Shown here one piece after another: positions 28,931-39,284 of a stretch of 64,000 nt of DNA (its first letter is position 1; each line of letters begins with the position of its first letter). A program made the translations under genes and the position numbers. The stretch is from Coleofasciculaceae cyanobacterium (GTDB lineage Bacteria > Cyanobacteriota > Cyanobacteriia > Cyanobacteriales > Xenococcaceae): the NCBI GenBank assembly GCA_036703275.1, contig DATNPK010000089.1:1-64000 (forward strand). Direction: 5' to 3'. The notes below the pieces were generated by a model. The model did no database searches, had not been told where the DNA came from, and saw nothing but the letters and a program-made list of their open reading frames with translations.

Positions 28931-31900
28931 ATTTCTTCAATTACTGCTTCGGACTGATTGGCGATCGCTTTTAAGTCATCAATCATTTGCGGCGCGACAT
29001 CTTGCCATAGTCCTCGTTGGTAAGCTTCTAGCAGTCTTTCCGACATATCTCGCAACGCCCAAGGGTTTTTCATGTGCAAGAATTCTTGTACCTGTCGATC
29101 AAAGATATAAGCTTTAGCTACTCCTTCGTACATATGATCGGCAACGCAGTTAGCCGTAGCATCGTAGGCAAACAAATAATCTACCGTAGCAGCCATCTCA
29201 AACGCACCTTTGTAACCGTGGCGCATTACACCTTTAATCCACTTGGGGTTAATTACTCGCGATCGATACACTCTAGCTATTTCTTCGCTTAACTTGCGTA
29301 CTCTGGGGTTACTTGGCTGAGAATTATCGCCAAAATATACTTCAGGGTTTTTCCCTGTTAGGCTACGTACCGCAGCAGTTATCCCTCCCTGAAACTGATA
29401 GTAATCATCGGAGTCGAGCAAGTCATGTTCGCGGTTGTCTTGATTATGTAAGACGATCTGTAGCTGTTTTAAGCGACGTTGAAAGGATTCAGGTGCAGCA
29501 TAGCCTTTGCCACTGGCATCATAAGCATAAGAACTCCAGTTAAGATACGCCCTGGCTAAATCCTCATCACTTTGCCAATTTTGCGCCTCAATCAACCCTT
29601 GCATTCCTGCACCATAAGCCCCAGGCTTAGAACCAAATACACGATAGCTAGATCTTTGTCTGGCGGTTGCTGCATCTATTCCCTGTGTCTGTAGGATCTG
29701 CTGTTCGGTTTGCACCTGGGCAGCTAAAGGATTGACTTGTGCGACTTCTGGTAAGCTGGCGACGGTTTGGGTAATTTGATTCAGCAAGTTGATTATATTA
29801 GGGAAGGAGTCTCTAAAAAAGCCCGATATCCTTACCGTTACATCTACACGAGGACGATTTAAAATAGAGGTAGGCAACACTTCAAAGTCTACTACCCGAC
29901 GGGATATACCATCCCAGACTGGTCTAACTCCCATCAACGCCATTACCTGGGCAATATCATCTCCTCCTGTACGCATGGTAGATGTTCCCCAAATAGAAAT
30001 AGCTAAAGATCGAGGATATTCACCGTTTTCTTGGGTATAGCGTTCAATTACGGCTTCGGCTGCACTGCTGCCTACTTCCCATGCGGTTTCGGTAGGAATA
30101 CCTCGAATATCAACCGAATAAAAGTTGCGTCCTGTAGGCAATACTTCTGGTCTACCTCTGGTAGGCGCGCCCGATGCGCCACTGGGTATATATTTGCCGT
30201 CTAAAGCCTTAAGTAAATTGGTGATTTCGCGATCGCTTTGAAGTAAATTCGGCAACAGGGTTTGCTTAATCCACTGGAGTTGTGATTGGGTAAAGGGTAG
30301 GGGAAAAAGGGACAAGGGTTTCTGGTCGATAATTTGTTCGACTAACTCGATGGCAATTTCTTCGAGGATAGCGATCGCATCACCTTTTTGGGCTTGTTTT
30401 AATCGTTGTAGATAATTGTCCTGCCAACCTGTCATTTCTGGTAAAGGCGATTGGTCAATCATCTTTAGATCGTTGTTGTCTGTGCCTAGTAAAGGATCGA
30501 AATCTAAACCAAAATCTTTGGCTAAAGCCTGGGTTAAACCTATACGGTTGTAGCTAGGTGAACGAGCGATCGCAATGATTAAATCTCTCAGTTGTTCTCC
30601 TGCTGGACACTGCCCAAAAATATGTAGCCCATCTCGTATTTGTGCCTCTTTTAATTCGCAAAGATAGCCATCGGCGACAGCCAGGAATTGCGTTAGAGTT
30701 TGGGTGTCGGTAGGGTTAATGCCCAGATCTCGATCTAAGTTTTCCTGTTGAACTAGTTTGGTAATGCGATCGCTAATAATATTTAAGCGAGTTGGATCTA
30801 AACTCTGGGCTTCGTAGTATTCATCGATCAAGGCTTCTAGTTTTTCTAACCCACCATATAGTTCAGCGCGGGTAAGAGGTGGGGTGAGATGATCGATAAT
30901 TACCGCTTGCGATCGCCTTTTTGCCTGTGAACCTTCCCCTGGATCGTTAACAATAAAGGGATAAATATTCGGAATAGTAGAGAGTGCAACTTCAGGATAG
31001 CAGTTAGCTGATAGTGCCAAACTTTTTCCTGGTAGCCATTCTAGGTTGCCATGTTTGCCAACATGAACAATCGCCTGTACCCCAAAGCAACTTCTCAACC
31101 AATGATAGTAAGCCAGGTATTCGTGGGTAGGTTCTAAATCTGGTGCATGATAATTTAAACTTGGATCGCGATCGTATCCCCGCGATGGTTGAATACCGAT
31201 AAATATATTCCCTAACTGAATACCAGGAATTTGTATGGACATCTGATTGAACATTGCCGATCCTTGTAAGGGCGTTTCGCGTTCGCGTAGCGTCTTTGAA
31301 GGAGATAACGCCCCTACGTCTCCCCATCTGTCGATTATGCCCTGCTGTACTGCTGCGGGTAATGTGTGCCAATATTGCTGATATGCTTCGATTGAAAGAC
31401 TTTGATAACTAGGGCGACTAATTCGGCTTTCTGGATCGTTGGTAATACCTGTAGTTAGGCGTTGAATTAATTCGTCTCCTGTAGTGGGAATATCGGTAAT
31501 CGTATATCCTGCTTGTTGCAAAGCTTCTAAAATTTTAATGCAGCTTGCGGGAGTATCTAAACCAACTCCGTTGGCAATTCTACCGTCTTTATTGGGATAA
31601 TTAGCCAAAATCAAAGCTACTTTGCGATCTGAAGATGGCGTATTTGCTAGATCGATCCAGTTGGCTGTGGAGTCAGCGACGAAATCTAGGCGATCGCTCT
31701 TTGGTTGATAGACAACAACATTAGTTTCTAGTTTAGCGTTCCAGGTTTGGACTGATTTAAAAGAGATAGCGCGGGTAATGATTCTGCCATCAACTTCAGG
31801 TAACGCCACGTTCATCGCAACGTCTCTAGGCATCAATCCCTGTGGACTAGACTCCCATTGCTCTTTAGTACTACCGCTTAAAATAATTTGTAACACGGGA

Positions 31901-32772
31901 ATATTTAGCTGTTGCCAAAACTCTAACTGCGCTGATTTCCCTATTTTTGCCAAAGAAAAACTAGTGGTATTGAGCAGAACTTTTACAGTCGTTTTTTGAA
32001 GTAAAGCTAACAGTTGTTGCTGTAATTCTATATTTCTTAATGAAGAGATAAATATCGGTACGGGATGTAAATTACGCGCTATTAGCGACTGGCATAAAGA
32101 ATCAATTGGTAAAGTATTCCCTGCCAAATAATGAGAACGATAAAAGAGTATTCCGCATTGGCGATCGCCATTTAAATTTAGCTGTTCGTTACTAAATTTA
32201 GTTGAATTATTAGCTTGTTCTTGCCATTGATATATGCCTAATTCAGGAATAGATTGTGCTGGTGCTGGATTGTAATTTGTTTGTAGACAAGTATCACTAA
32301 GAAACTGCAAAGCATGAACATAATTTTCTTTTCCTCCTTCAATTAAATATCGCCATAAATGATTGACGGCAGCAAGAGGAACTGTAGAATGACTAATTAA
32401 ATCTAGATCGGGAGCATTGTCACCTGGTAAAATAAATAAAGCTATATTATTAAACTGGGCAGTTTCTTTAATTCTCTCAAATCCATAAGACCAGTAAGTA
32501 CTTCCACCTAATAAACGTAGCACGACAATTTTAGCTTTTGACAAGACAGTTTCCAAGTAAACATCTATACTTAATTGCTGTTGTAAATTCAGCAAATTAA
32601 CTACTCTAATTTCGGGAAAACTATCTCCTAAAAATGATTGTGCAGTAGCAATAGTTTGAATATCTGTATCAGCATAAGTCAGAAAAATAATGGGTGCAGG
32701 AGACTGATCGATAAAAATTACCCCTTGCGTATTAGGATCCCATCCCCCAGGTAGTGCAGCGATTTTGTGCAT
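28927..32772 (-). CDS. cobN: Cobaltochelatase subunit CobN
   Basis: 1281 residues, CobN/ChlH superfamily. HKIAALPGGWDP at the start and ADTDIQTIA follow cyanobacterial CobN; HVGKHGNLEWLPGKSLALS (~560) and IWGTSTMRTGGDDIAQ (~960) are superfamily landmarks. It is the large ATP-dependent Co-inserting subunit acting on hydrogenobyrinate diamide or its analogue; in cyanobacteria it probably borrows ChlD/ChlI. Odd: residues ~486-503 are encoded by a 52-bp palindromic repeat (31266-31317), where orthologues have a short loop before IPGIQLGN. No B12 riboswitch motif was seen in the 110 bp upstream. ATG 32772. Confidence 0.93.
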   Translation of the reverse strand: MHKIAALPGGWDPNTQGVIFIDQSPAPIIFLTYADTDIQTIATAQSFLGDSFPEIRVVNLLNLQQQLSIDVYLETVLSKAKIVVLRLLGGSTYWSYGFERIKETAQFNNIALFILPGDNAPDLDLISHSTVPLAAVNHLWRYLIEGGKENYVHALQFLSDTCLQTNYNPAPAQSIPELGIYQWQEQANNSTKFSNEQLNLNGDRQCGILFYRSHYLAGNTLPIDSLCQSLIARNLHPVPIFISSLRNIELQQQLLALLQKTTVKVLLNTTSFSLAKIGKSAQLEFWQQLNIPVLQIILSGSTKEQWESSPQGLMPRDVAMNVALPEVDGRIITRAISFKSVQTWNAKLETNVVVYQPKSDRLDFVADSTANWIDLANTPSSDRKVALILANYPNKDGRIANGVGLDTPASCIKILEALQQAGYTITDIPTTGDELIQRLTTGITNDPESRISRPSYQSLSIEAYQQYWHTLPAAVQQGIIDRWGDVGALSPSKTLRERETPLQGSAMFNQMSIQIPGIQLGNIFIGIQPSRGYDRDPSLNYHAPDLEPTHEYLAYYHWLRSCFGVQAIVHVGKHGNLEWLPGKSLALSANCYPEVALSTIPNIYPFIVNDPGEGSQAKRRSQAVIIDHLTPPLTRAELYGGLEKLEALIDEYYEAQSLDPTRLNIISDRITKLVQQENLDRDLGINPTDTQTLTQFLAVADGYLCELKEAQIRDGLHIFGQCPAGEQLRDLIIAIARSPSYNRIGLTQALAKDFGLDFDPLLGTDNNDLKMIDQSPLPEMTGWQDNYLQRLKQAQKGDAIAILEEIAIELVEQIIDQKPLSLFPLPFTQSQLQWIKQTLLPNLLQSDREITNLLKALDGKYIPSGASGAPTRGRPEVLPTGRNFYSVDIRGIPTETAWEVGSSAAEAVIERYTQENGEYPRSLAISIWGTSTMRTGGDDIAQVMALMGVRPVWDGISRRVVDFEVLPTSILNRPRVDVTVRISGFFRDSFPNIINLLNQITQTVASLPEVAQVNPLAAQVQTEQQILQTQGIDAATARQRSSYRVFGSKPGAYGAGMQGLIEAQNWQSDEDLARAYLNWSSYAYDASGKGYAAPESFQRRLKQLQIVLHNQDNREHDLLDSDDYYQFQGGITAAVRSLTGKNPEVYFGDNSQPSNPRVRKLSEEIARVYRSRVINPKWIKGVMRHGYKGAFEMAATVDYLFAYDATANCVADHMYEGVAKAYIFDRQVQEFLHMKNPWALRDMSERLLEAYQRGLWQDVAPQMIDDLKAIANQSEAVIEEI
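31266..31317. repeat. Palindromic repeat inserted in cobN
   Basis: Ends GTAAGGGCGTT (31266-31276) and AACGCCCCTAC (31307-31317) are inverted repeats with one mismatch. The interior has TTCGCG/CGCGTAGCG-type palindromes. Resembles the GTAGGGGCG-ended miniature repeats of cyanobacteria and is translated in frame. Confidence 0.65.
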
Positions 32773-32881
32773 AGTTTTATTAGTCTAATCTTGAGAAATA
32801 ATTACGGTTCAGTCTAAGCCCATAAAAATGAGCCAAGCTATATAAACAGAAAAAAGTTGTGCTGTTAGCTGAATTTTAATT

Positions 32882-35170
32882 GTGTCGAGTTATTCATCTT
32901 CTTTGGGTTTTAAAAAAATTGTTAATCATCAAGTTTGGCAGCAGCTTGTCGATCTCTGGTTGACAATGGGAGCAGATAATGAAACTTTTTTGTTTACGGA
33001 AGATACACTATTTAAGCTACTAGAAAATGGTCATAAAATTGATGCTTCACCACAATTAAAAACAGACAAGTTTTTTTTGTTAATAACACCCAAGTTTAAT
33101 GCTTTATTGCGTCAACACAAAACAATAGCAGTAGAGACATATCAGGTTAGCGTAATTTTCGATCGAGCAGCAATTATTAATCAATTAACCCAACTTGGCT
33201 GTCAGCAAAAGTGGCACACTGCGGTGATTAATCGTTTACAGAGCAAATTTATGCTCAAATTAACTAAAAATAACGATAGTGACTCAGAATTCATGGTTAA
33301 AGCAGTCAAATTGCTGACAGATAGCGCTGAGCAATCTGATCGCCAATATGGTTCACATCACACTCCCCCAATGGAAAAATTATTTCATTACCAGATCGAA
33401 CAAGAACGTATTTTTGAGCAGATCAAGATTCAGATTAGTCAAAATCTAAATTTATCAGAAATTATTCAAACAACAGTCAATCACAGCTGTAGTTTTTTAG
33501 AGTTAGATCGACTATTGGTTTATCAACTTGATGTATCCTTAGAGTCAAATTATCAACAGCTTCAGCCAGTTTATACAGTAGATACGATTACTTATGAGGC
33601 AAAGAAAAGCGACAATATTACCTCTACCCTGTATCTTCAGGAAGAAGCCTGTTGGCGAGATTCATTTCAGTGTAGAGATAAATATCATCAGGGATTTAAC
33701 CTAGTAATTAACGATCTTGATGCTTCTAACCTTACACCCTGTCTCAAATCTTTAATGGCAAAACTACAGGTAAAAGCCAAAGTTGTCATTCCGATTAACG
33801 TTAAAGATAAATTATGGGGTTTAGTCATTGCTCATCAGTGCTTTGAACCCAGACAATGGCAGCATCAAGAGGTTCACTTTTTGCGTCAGGTAGCAGAATA
33901 TTTAGCGATCGCAATTTTTAACCACCAATCCTATCAGCAACTACAGCAGCAAAAACTATTATTAGAAAAGCAGGTTCAAATCCAAGCACATCAAATTAGA
34001 GATGCTTTAATAGCCGCCGAAGCAGCTAGCAAATCGAAGCATGACTTTTTGGGTAGCATGAGCCATGAACTACGCACACCTTTAACCTGCGTTATTGGCT
34101 TGTCTAGTACTTTGCTCCAATGGTCATCCACTAATGAAAGGATACCTCTATCTCCAGAAAAACAGCACAAATATCTTCATTTAATTCAGCAAAGCGGAAA
34201 GCATCTTCTGGCGTTAATTAATAACATTTTGGAGTTTTCCGACGTTGAGTCAGGCAAACATCTTTTAAACATCAAACAGGTATCTTTGACTGATGTGGTT
34301 AAACAGTCGATGCAGTTATTACAAGAAAGTGCTGAAGAGAAAAAGATTACTTTTAGTTCCCAAATAAAAATTGAACCAGAACAAGATTATTTCTTTGCCG
34401 ATGAAACCAGATTAAAGGAAATACTGTTTCATATACTCAACAACGGCATCAAGTTTACTCCCGAAGCAGGTGAAGTTACTCTCAGAATCTGGCGCGAAAA
34501 ACGTCAGGTAGTCTTTCAGATTGAAGATACAGGTATCGGTATTGCAGCAGCAGAAATTCCCTTGCTGTTTGAAAAATTCAAGCAAATTGAAAACTTTCGC
34601 CAGCGGGTTCATGGAGGTACAGGTTTAGGTCTTGCTCTGACTAAAAAACTAGTGGAGCTTCACGGTGGAACGATTGAGGTGGAATCGGCTGAGGGTAAAG
34701 GTTCGATCTTTACTATCTATCTTCCTGAGAAGAATTTTACCAAACTCGAATTATCTCAACCAGCAATTTCTGCTCAGGCATCTGTTGAATCTAAAACAAT
34801 TATGCTGATTACGGAAGATGAGGAAAGTGCTACTTTTATTTGTCAATTACTAAACACAATTGAATATCAAGTGGTTTGGCTGATGGATTATGCTATGGCA
34901 ATTAATCAGATTGAACTACTTCAACCAAGAATTGTCATTATTGAGCGAGATTGTTCCTTAGCGGACGTTAAAAACGTGGTTAGTGCCATTAATCGCACCC
35001 CATTAACCCATGTTACTAATGTAGCTTTATTATGCGATCGCTTTGAGCATCATGAATGGCAAAAGTTTGTTGAATGCGGGGTTAATGAATATTTACTTAA
35101 ATCAATGAATCCGACTCAAATTATTAATAAAATAGCTCGCCTCACCAAAAAAGATAATTTGTACAATTAA
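32882..35170 (+). CDS. cikA: Circadian input kinase CikA-type hybrid histidine kinase
   Basis: 762 residues, GTG start at 32882. Order: CikA-type N-terminal domain (~1-165), GAF (~185-350), coiled-coil linker, HisKA with phospho-acceptor His395 (FLGSMSHELRTPLTCVIGLS), HATPase (NNGIKFTPEAG, EDTGIGIA, GGTGLGLALTKKLVELHGG) and a C-terminal receiver-like domain (~640-750). The receiver lacks the phospho-Asp: the beta3 segment reads RIVIIERDCSL. Length, order and His position match CikA of Synechococcus elongatus (754 residues, His393), whose pseudo-receiver binds KaiB. The GAF has Cys287 in TPCLKSLM, the canonical bilin-attachment position, though followed by Leu rather than His. Role: clock output/input signalling via RpaA dephosphorylation and redox/quinone sensing. 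Confidence 0.85.
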   Translation: MSSYSSSLGFKKIVNHQVWQQLVDLWLTMGADNETFLFTEDTLFKLLENGHKIDASPQLKTDKFFLLITPKFNALLRQHKTIAVETYQVSVIFDRAAIINQLTQLGCQQKWHTAVINRLQSKFMLKLTKNNDSDSEFMVKAVKLLTDSAEQSDRQYGSHHTPPMEKLFHYQIEQERIFEQIKIQISQNLNLSEIIQTTVNHSCSFLELDRLLVYQLDVSLESNYQQLQPVYTVDTITYEAKKSDNITSTLYLQEEACWRDSFQCRDKYHQGFNLVINDLDASNLTPCLKSLMAKLQVKAKVVIPINVKDKLWGLVIAHQCFEPRQWQHQEVHFLRQVAEYLAIAIFNHQSYQQLQQQKLLLEKQVQIQAHQIRDALIAAEAASKSKHDFLGSMSHELRTPLTCVIGLSSTLLQWSSTNERIPLSPEKQHKYLHLIQQSGKHLLALINNILEFSDVESGKHLLNIKQVSLTDVVKQSMQLLQESAEEKKITFSSQIKIEPEQDYFFADETRLKEILFHILNNGIKFTPEAGEVTLRIWREKRQVVFQIEDTGIGIAAAEIPLLFEKFKQIENFRQRVHGGTGLGLALTKKLVELHGGTIEVESAEGKGSIFTIYLPEKNFTKLELSQPAISAQASVESKTIMLITEDEESATFICQLLNTIEYQVVWLMDYAMAINQIELLQPRIVIIERDCSLADVKNVVSAINRTPLTHVTNVALLCDRFEHHEWQKFVECGVNEYLLKSMNPTQIINKIARLTKKDNLYN

Positions 35171-35501
35171 TTTCAGAACGATAGTGATTTAGTTGGTTAA
35201 CCTGATGCTTAGTGCAGCAATAGCTTTTACGCAACATTAGTGTAGTTAAACACATTGTGCCAGGGCAAACTGCGATTCACCCTGATACAAATACCATTTG
35301 TTTATTTGTTGTCAAACAGGAATTTTTTGAATTGAGATAAATTCCTCAGCTTAGGGATAATTTAAAGCTTGATGGTCGATCGTCAATATTATTGTAGATT
35401 GTTCAACTTGGTTCAATAGATTTAAAACAATTAACCATCAATTATTTAAAGGTGTTCAAAGTATTAGCTCTACCTGCTTGATAGCCAAGCCATTGACTAT
35501 C
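35171..35501. other. Spacer between cikA and psb29, with a small palindrome
   Basis: Convergent spacer, no ORF. 35261-35284 is a hairpin (CAGGG/CCCTG) with interior GCAAACTGCGATTCAC, related to a second palindrome at 44999-45024. Confidence 0.5.
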
Positions 35502-36224
35502 TTATTCTGCTGCTGCTTCGGCTTCTTTATTTTCTTGGTCTTGCTTGATCTTACTGGCTTGCTTTTCTTGTTCTCTTTTTTCTCGCTGTTTACGGCTAGC
35601 TTCCAAGACATCTTCAATTACCTTGAGTAACTGAGTCATTTTCTCTAAATTACCCTGGTATAGATCTAAATCCTTCTTCATCTTTTCGCTAGATATCTGG
35701 AGATTTTCAGCGATAGTATCTACAGCCTGATTACGCTTGTCGCGATCTTTAACTAACTCGAGATCGCATTCTTCTAAAAGAGTATAAATACCAATAGCAA
35801 AAGGACGACTATATTTAAAATTATCATTGCTGGCGATCGCTTTAATTGGTTCTACAATATAGCCACTATCATCTGTTGCCGTCGGATTGGCGAACCAACT
35901 AATCAGTTCGTCTACAGATTTATCTTTAGCTAAAGATAATAGCCTTTCTGCTTGAGATTTGTAGATTTGAGGATCGGCATCGGTAGAGGTACAAAGAGCA
36001 TTAAAAATTTGCTCCTTATCTTTTTCTGGTTGATAACCCTGCATCAAACGCTCAAAAGAAGTAACAATGCCTAAATAATAAATAGGATCTGATTTAAAAT
36101 CAGCGTTTACTGATAGTAGGTGCATTTCTACCAGTAATTCTTCGATCACTCGGCGATAGACTGAGTTAATTGGTCGAGGATAAGCACTATAGAATACCCT
36201 TTTGCTATCGGAAACAGTTTTCAT
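35502..36224 (-). CDS. psb29: Thylakoid formation protein Psb29/Thf1
   Basis: 240 residues. TVSDSKRVFYSAYPRPINSV followed by YRRVIEELLVEMHLLSVN is the family hallmark; the C-terminal ~60 residues are a charged coiled coil (EASRKQREKREQEKQ). Family role: interacts with FtsH proteases in PSII repair and thylakoid maintenance. ATG 36224; divergent from the small ORF at 36434. Confidence 0.96.
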   Translation of the reverse strand: MKTVSDSKRVFYSAYPRPINSVYRRVIEELLVEMHLLSVNADFKSDPIYYLGIVTSFERLMQGYQPEKDKEQIFNALCTSTDADPQIYKSQAERLLSLAKDKSVDELISWFANPTATDDSGYIVEPIKAIASNDNFKYSRPFAIGIYTLLEECDLELVKDRDKRNQAVDTIAENLQISSEKMKKDLDLYQGNLEKMTQLLKVIEDVLEASRKQREKREQEKQASKIKQDQENKEAEAAAE

Positions 36225-36433
36225 AATAAGTTTTATTTTTTTTGCTCTAACAATATATTCATCCTATGAGTTTTGAATTACCTTCCTCGGTTGCGGTTTG
36301 TTTTAACTAAACTCTTAGTATATCTTTATATTATGCAATGATTCTGTCCCACTATCGGAGATTTCTGATCGCAGACCCAGGTAGAAAATGAGAAAATAAT
36401 TAAATAATTTTACCTTGATGCAAAATTTAGCTT

Positions 36434-36721
36434 ATGGAATCCTCGACCATTAAACAAAATCGTCAGCAGCTTAGCTGTCCCCAGTTACCGCTTGCAGTAT
36501 ATCGCGAAGTAGCTGCTCATTTACGACAGGTAGAAGGAGTCGATACTAGTTTAATCATGCGTTCTACCGAACACAATTCAGCCGAAAAGTTTGATTACTG
36601 TCAAAGCCAGGTTGCAGCTTTGCAAATTAGTTATGCTGAAAATATCGCCGAAACTGACCAAAAACAAGTCGCAGCCATCTTAGACTATTACGCGCAACGC
36701 TACTATCCCTGGGAAAAATAA
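36434..36721 (+). CDS. Conserved cyanobacterial small protein, unknown function
   Basis: 95 residues, soluble, no signal peptide. Contains LPLAVYREVAAHLRQVEGV, an apparently helical core with FDYCQSQVAALQISY, and ends YYAQRYYPWEK. It looks like a genuine gene by codon pattern and its position between divergent psb29 and convergent cpcS-like genes, but I do not recognise a named family. ATG 36434. Confidence 0.7.
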   Translation: MESSTIKQNRQQLSCPQLPLAVYREVAAHLRQVEGVDTSLIMRSTEHNSAEKFDYCQSQVAALQISYAENIAETDQKQVAAILDYYAQRYYPWEK

Positions 36722-36784
36722 GCAGGCACAAAAAGATTTATAACTAAATAGCTACTTCAAAAGACTCATTCTCAACATAGCCAA

Positions 36785-37360
36785 TCAATTAACGTGCTTT
36801 TGAGCCAATTTTTGCAGATCTTTTGGTGAGACACAACGGCGTTCAGAACAATAAGCCATCAAGCTTACCCCATTAAGCATTTGAATGGTACTAACTCTAA
36901 CCCGAAAGTCATCGGTTAAAAACCAGCAGCGTTCTTGCCCTTGGTTATTATCATAGTCGGTGTTAATCGTTAAAATACCGTCTTCGCCAAACCAATAGCG
37001 ACTGATTACAGGTAGACCATCAACATAACCCTTGTCGCGAATTAACTTGCCACTGCGTCCTGTCTCGTCATCGGGAACATCAATTAAAATAGCAGCGTAG
37101 TTAGGATTAGGCTCTTTTTCTTCTAAATTATCTTGCCAGCTAAAACTACCGCCTCCTTTGGCCTTTATGGGGTCGATTCTCTGTAGGTCACATACCTGCT
37201 TAACTTTAGGATCGTCAGGCTCAACAACTTTGACAATTAAATTAGACTCTCCTGATTCATCGGCTACTACGTCAAAGTGATGCACGCTTCTTTCGGTGTA
37301 CCACTTGCCCTCACTTTTACGGAAAAACTCCATCATGGTCATGGGAACAGTTAAACGCAT
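36785..37360 (-). CDS. CpcS/CpeS-type phycobilin lyase
   Basis: 191 residues. MTMMEFFRKSEGKWYTERSVHHF is the CpcS/CpeS N-terminus; GRSGKLIRDKGYVDGLPVISRYWF and ERCWFLTDDFRVRVSTIQ complete the family pattern (lipocalin-like barrel). It attaches phycocyanobilin (or phycoerythrobilin) to Cys of phycobiliproteins, typically beta-Cys82 or allophycocyanin. Subtype (S, U or T) cannot be assigned safely. ATG 37360 (MRLTVPM), with an alternative internal Met seven codons in. Confidence 0.92.
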   Translation of the reverse strand: MRLTVPMTMMEFFRKSEGKWYTERSVHHFDVVADESGESNLIVKVVEPDDPKVKQVCDLQRIDPIKAKGGGSFSWQDNLEEKEPNPNYAAILIDVPDDETGRSGKLIRDKGYVDGLPVISRYWFGEDGILTINTDYDNNQGQERCWFLTDDFRVRVSTIQMLNGVSLMAYCSERRCVSPKDLQKLAQKHVN

Positions 37361-37503
37361 AAAATTACTCCTAAAAAAACTTATTACTTAATTTATCTGA
37401 AAATTAGTTTAGTACTAAAACCAGTACAGATGACAATCAATGTAACAATAACAGTACAATCAAAATCTTAAAACTGACAGCGATCGCTGATTTCCAAGTT
37501 ATC

Positions 37504-38607
37504 ATGGCAATTAAAAGATCTTCTGAATCTCAAGAAATTCCTTCTAAGCAGTCTCGCCAACCAAAACAGATAAAGAGGCAAGATCCTGACATCAATCTAA
37601 TGTCTCCTCAGGCAAACACCCAGGAAATAGAACCCAACGAAGAAAAAATTCGTCCCCAGAAACTAGCGGACTATATTGGACAGAAAGATCTCAAGGGAAT
37701 TTTGAATATTGCGATCGCTGCTGCTAAAGGCAGACAAGATCCTTTAGATCATTTACTGCTTTATGGGCCTCCAGGTTTGGGTAAAACTACCATGTCTCTA
37801 ATCCTGGCAGCAGAAATGGGCGTAGACTGCAAAATTACTTCAGCACCCGCGCTAGAGCGACCTAGAGATATTACAGGACTTTTAGTAGGTCTTAAACCAG
37901 GAGACATTATCTTTATTGACGAGATTCACCGTTTAAATCGGATGACGGAAGAATTACTTTATCCGGCAATGGAAGATTTTCGTTTGGATGTAACTATTGG
38001 TAAAGGTCAAACTGCCAAAACTCGTAGTATTCCTTTACCTCCTTTTACTTTGGTAGGTGCAACTACTAAAGCAGGTTCTCTTTCTTCGCCGTTGCGCGAT
38101 CGCTTTGGGATTATTCAAAGACTGCGTTTTTATGAACTAGACGAACTAACTTTGATCGTTAAACGGACTGCGGAAATTATCAACATTACTATTACTGAAG
38201 AGGGTGCAATAGAAATCGCCCGTCGTTCTCGTGGAACTCCCCGTATTGCTAATCGGTTACTAAGAAGAGTTCGAGATTATGTGCAGGTACAAAAGGCGAA
38301 AACTATCACTTCTGAACTGGCAGCTACGGCGATGAATCTGTTTGATGTAGATACTCATGGCTTAGACTGGACAGATCGCTTAGTATTAAACACGATTATC
38401 GAACAGTTTAATGGTGGTCCTGTCGGATTAGAAGCGATCGCCGCCGCGACAGGAGAAGACCGCAAAACTATTGAAGAAGTATATGAGCCATATCTATTAC
38501 AAAATGGCTATCTTAGCCGTACTCATCGAGGCAGAATGGTTACAGCCAAAGCCTGTCAGCATTTGGGTTACGCAGCCAACGAACCTACTCAAACCGAGCT
38601 ATTTTAA
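37504..38607 (+). CDS. ruvB: Holliday junction branch migration helicase RuvB
   Basis: 367 residues, with a ~45-residue polar N-terminal extension common in cyanobacteria. Core begins [15 protein letters not shown]; Walker [12 protein letters not shown] (~96-106), Walker [11 protein letters not shown], sensor 1 [20 protein letters not shown], and the C-terminal winged helix with [20 protein letters not shown]. Hexameric motor with RuvA in recombination repair. ATG 37504; a HIP1 site lies in the upstream spacer. Confidence 0.97.
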   Translation: MAIKRSSESQEIPSKQSRQPKQIKRQDPDINLMSPQANTQEIEPNEEKIRPQKLADYIGQKDLKGILNIAIAAAKGRQDPLDHLLLYGPPGLGKTTMSLILAAEMGVDCKITSAPALERPRDITGLLVGLKPGDIIFIDEIHRLNRMTEELLYPAMEDFRLDVTIGKGQTAKTRSIPLPPFTLVGATTKAGSLSSPLRDRFGIIQRLRFYELDELTLIVKRTAEIINITITEEGAIEIARRSRGTPRIANRLLRRVRDYVQVQKAKTITSELAATAMNLFDVDTHGLDWTDRLVLNTIIEQFNGGPVGLEAIAAATGEDRKTIEEVYEPYLLQNGYLSRTHRGRMVTAKACQHLGYAANEPTQTELF

Positions 38608-38664
38608 ATTGTTGAGCGTACTGTTATTAACTAATTAGGATAATTGGGCGAACGGAAGCTGGAT

Positions 38665-38955
38665 TTAGCTGCCGTAATAAAAAGCAATTTCGCGCTCTTT
38701 TAACGGCGGAAATTCTGCCTCTAGCAACATTTGATTTAATTCATCTTGAGCTTGATGTTTAGCACCAATACGGACAATACGTGACCTCATAGTGTTAGTA
38801 ACTCCGCTGCGCTGTCTCCCCGCCTCAAAACCCATTACCTTGTTATACAGATCCAGTTTATTAGCTGGAATAGGCGAACCGTCTAAATCTAATCCTTGGG
38901 CGATCGCTTTATCTACCGCATCTGCACCTTTTGTATCTGCCTTTGTATCTGCCAT
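38665..38955 (-). CDS. Small conserved cyanobacterial protein (DUF4090-like)
   Basis: 96 residues. Polar N-terminus, then AVDKAIAQGLDLDGSPIP, RQRSGVTNTMRSRIVRIGAKH and a C-terminal PLKEREIAFYYG. This matches, from memory, the DUF4090 family of cyanobacterial small proteins; function unknown. Convergent with ruvB with a 57-bp gap. ATG 38955. Confidence 0.75.
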   Translation of the reverse strand: MADTKADTKGADAVDKAIAQGLDLDGSPIPANKLDLYNKVMGFEAGRQRSGVTNTMRSRIVRIGAKHQAQDELNQMLLEAEFPPLKEREIAFYYGS

Positions 38956-39284
38956 GTTGCTATTTTTTTTAAGTTGAGTGCATTTTATCAGAGTTTAAGT
39001 CGATATAGGGCGAGGATTAGGGTTAACCGTATTGCAGGTAGCAGAAGGCGACTTTTAAACTGCTTCGATTGCTGACTATAATTAATTCAGACAATGAATT
39101 TGTTTACAAATCGAAGCAGAAGCTTACATAAAATATATTAATAAATATAATAATAAAGAGTTATTAGAGCGAGCGATTCTCTGACTAATTATTCTAAAAT
39201 TATAATTAATTAGTAATTTTAGGCACCATCACTGCCTGACAGTTTGAGTTAAACATAGGAAACAGTTAAGGAAGGATTGCCATA
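38956..39284. other. Divergent promoter spacer
   Basis: 329 bp between two divergent genes, very AT-rich near 39120-39220. No ORF or structured element recognised. Confidence 0.4.

Noticed and set aside
32773-32881. Cobalamin riboswitch before cobN
   Set aside because: The spacer is only 109 bp and shows no B12-box sequence.
35261-35284. Terminator of cikA
   Set aside because: Stem is short and no T-run follows; better seen as a dispersed palindrome.
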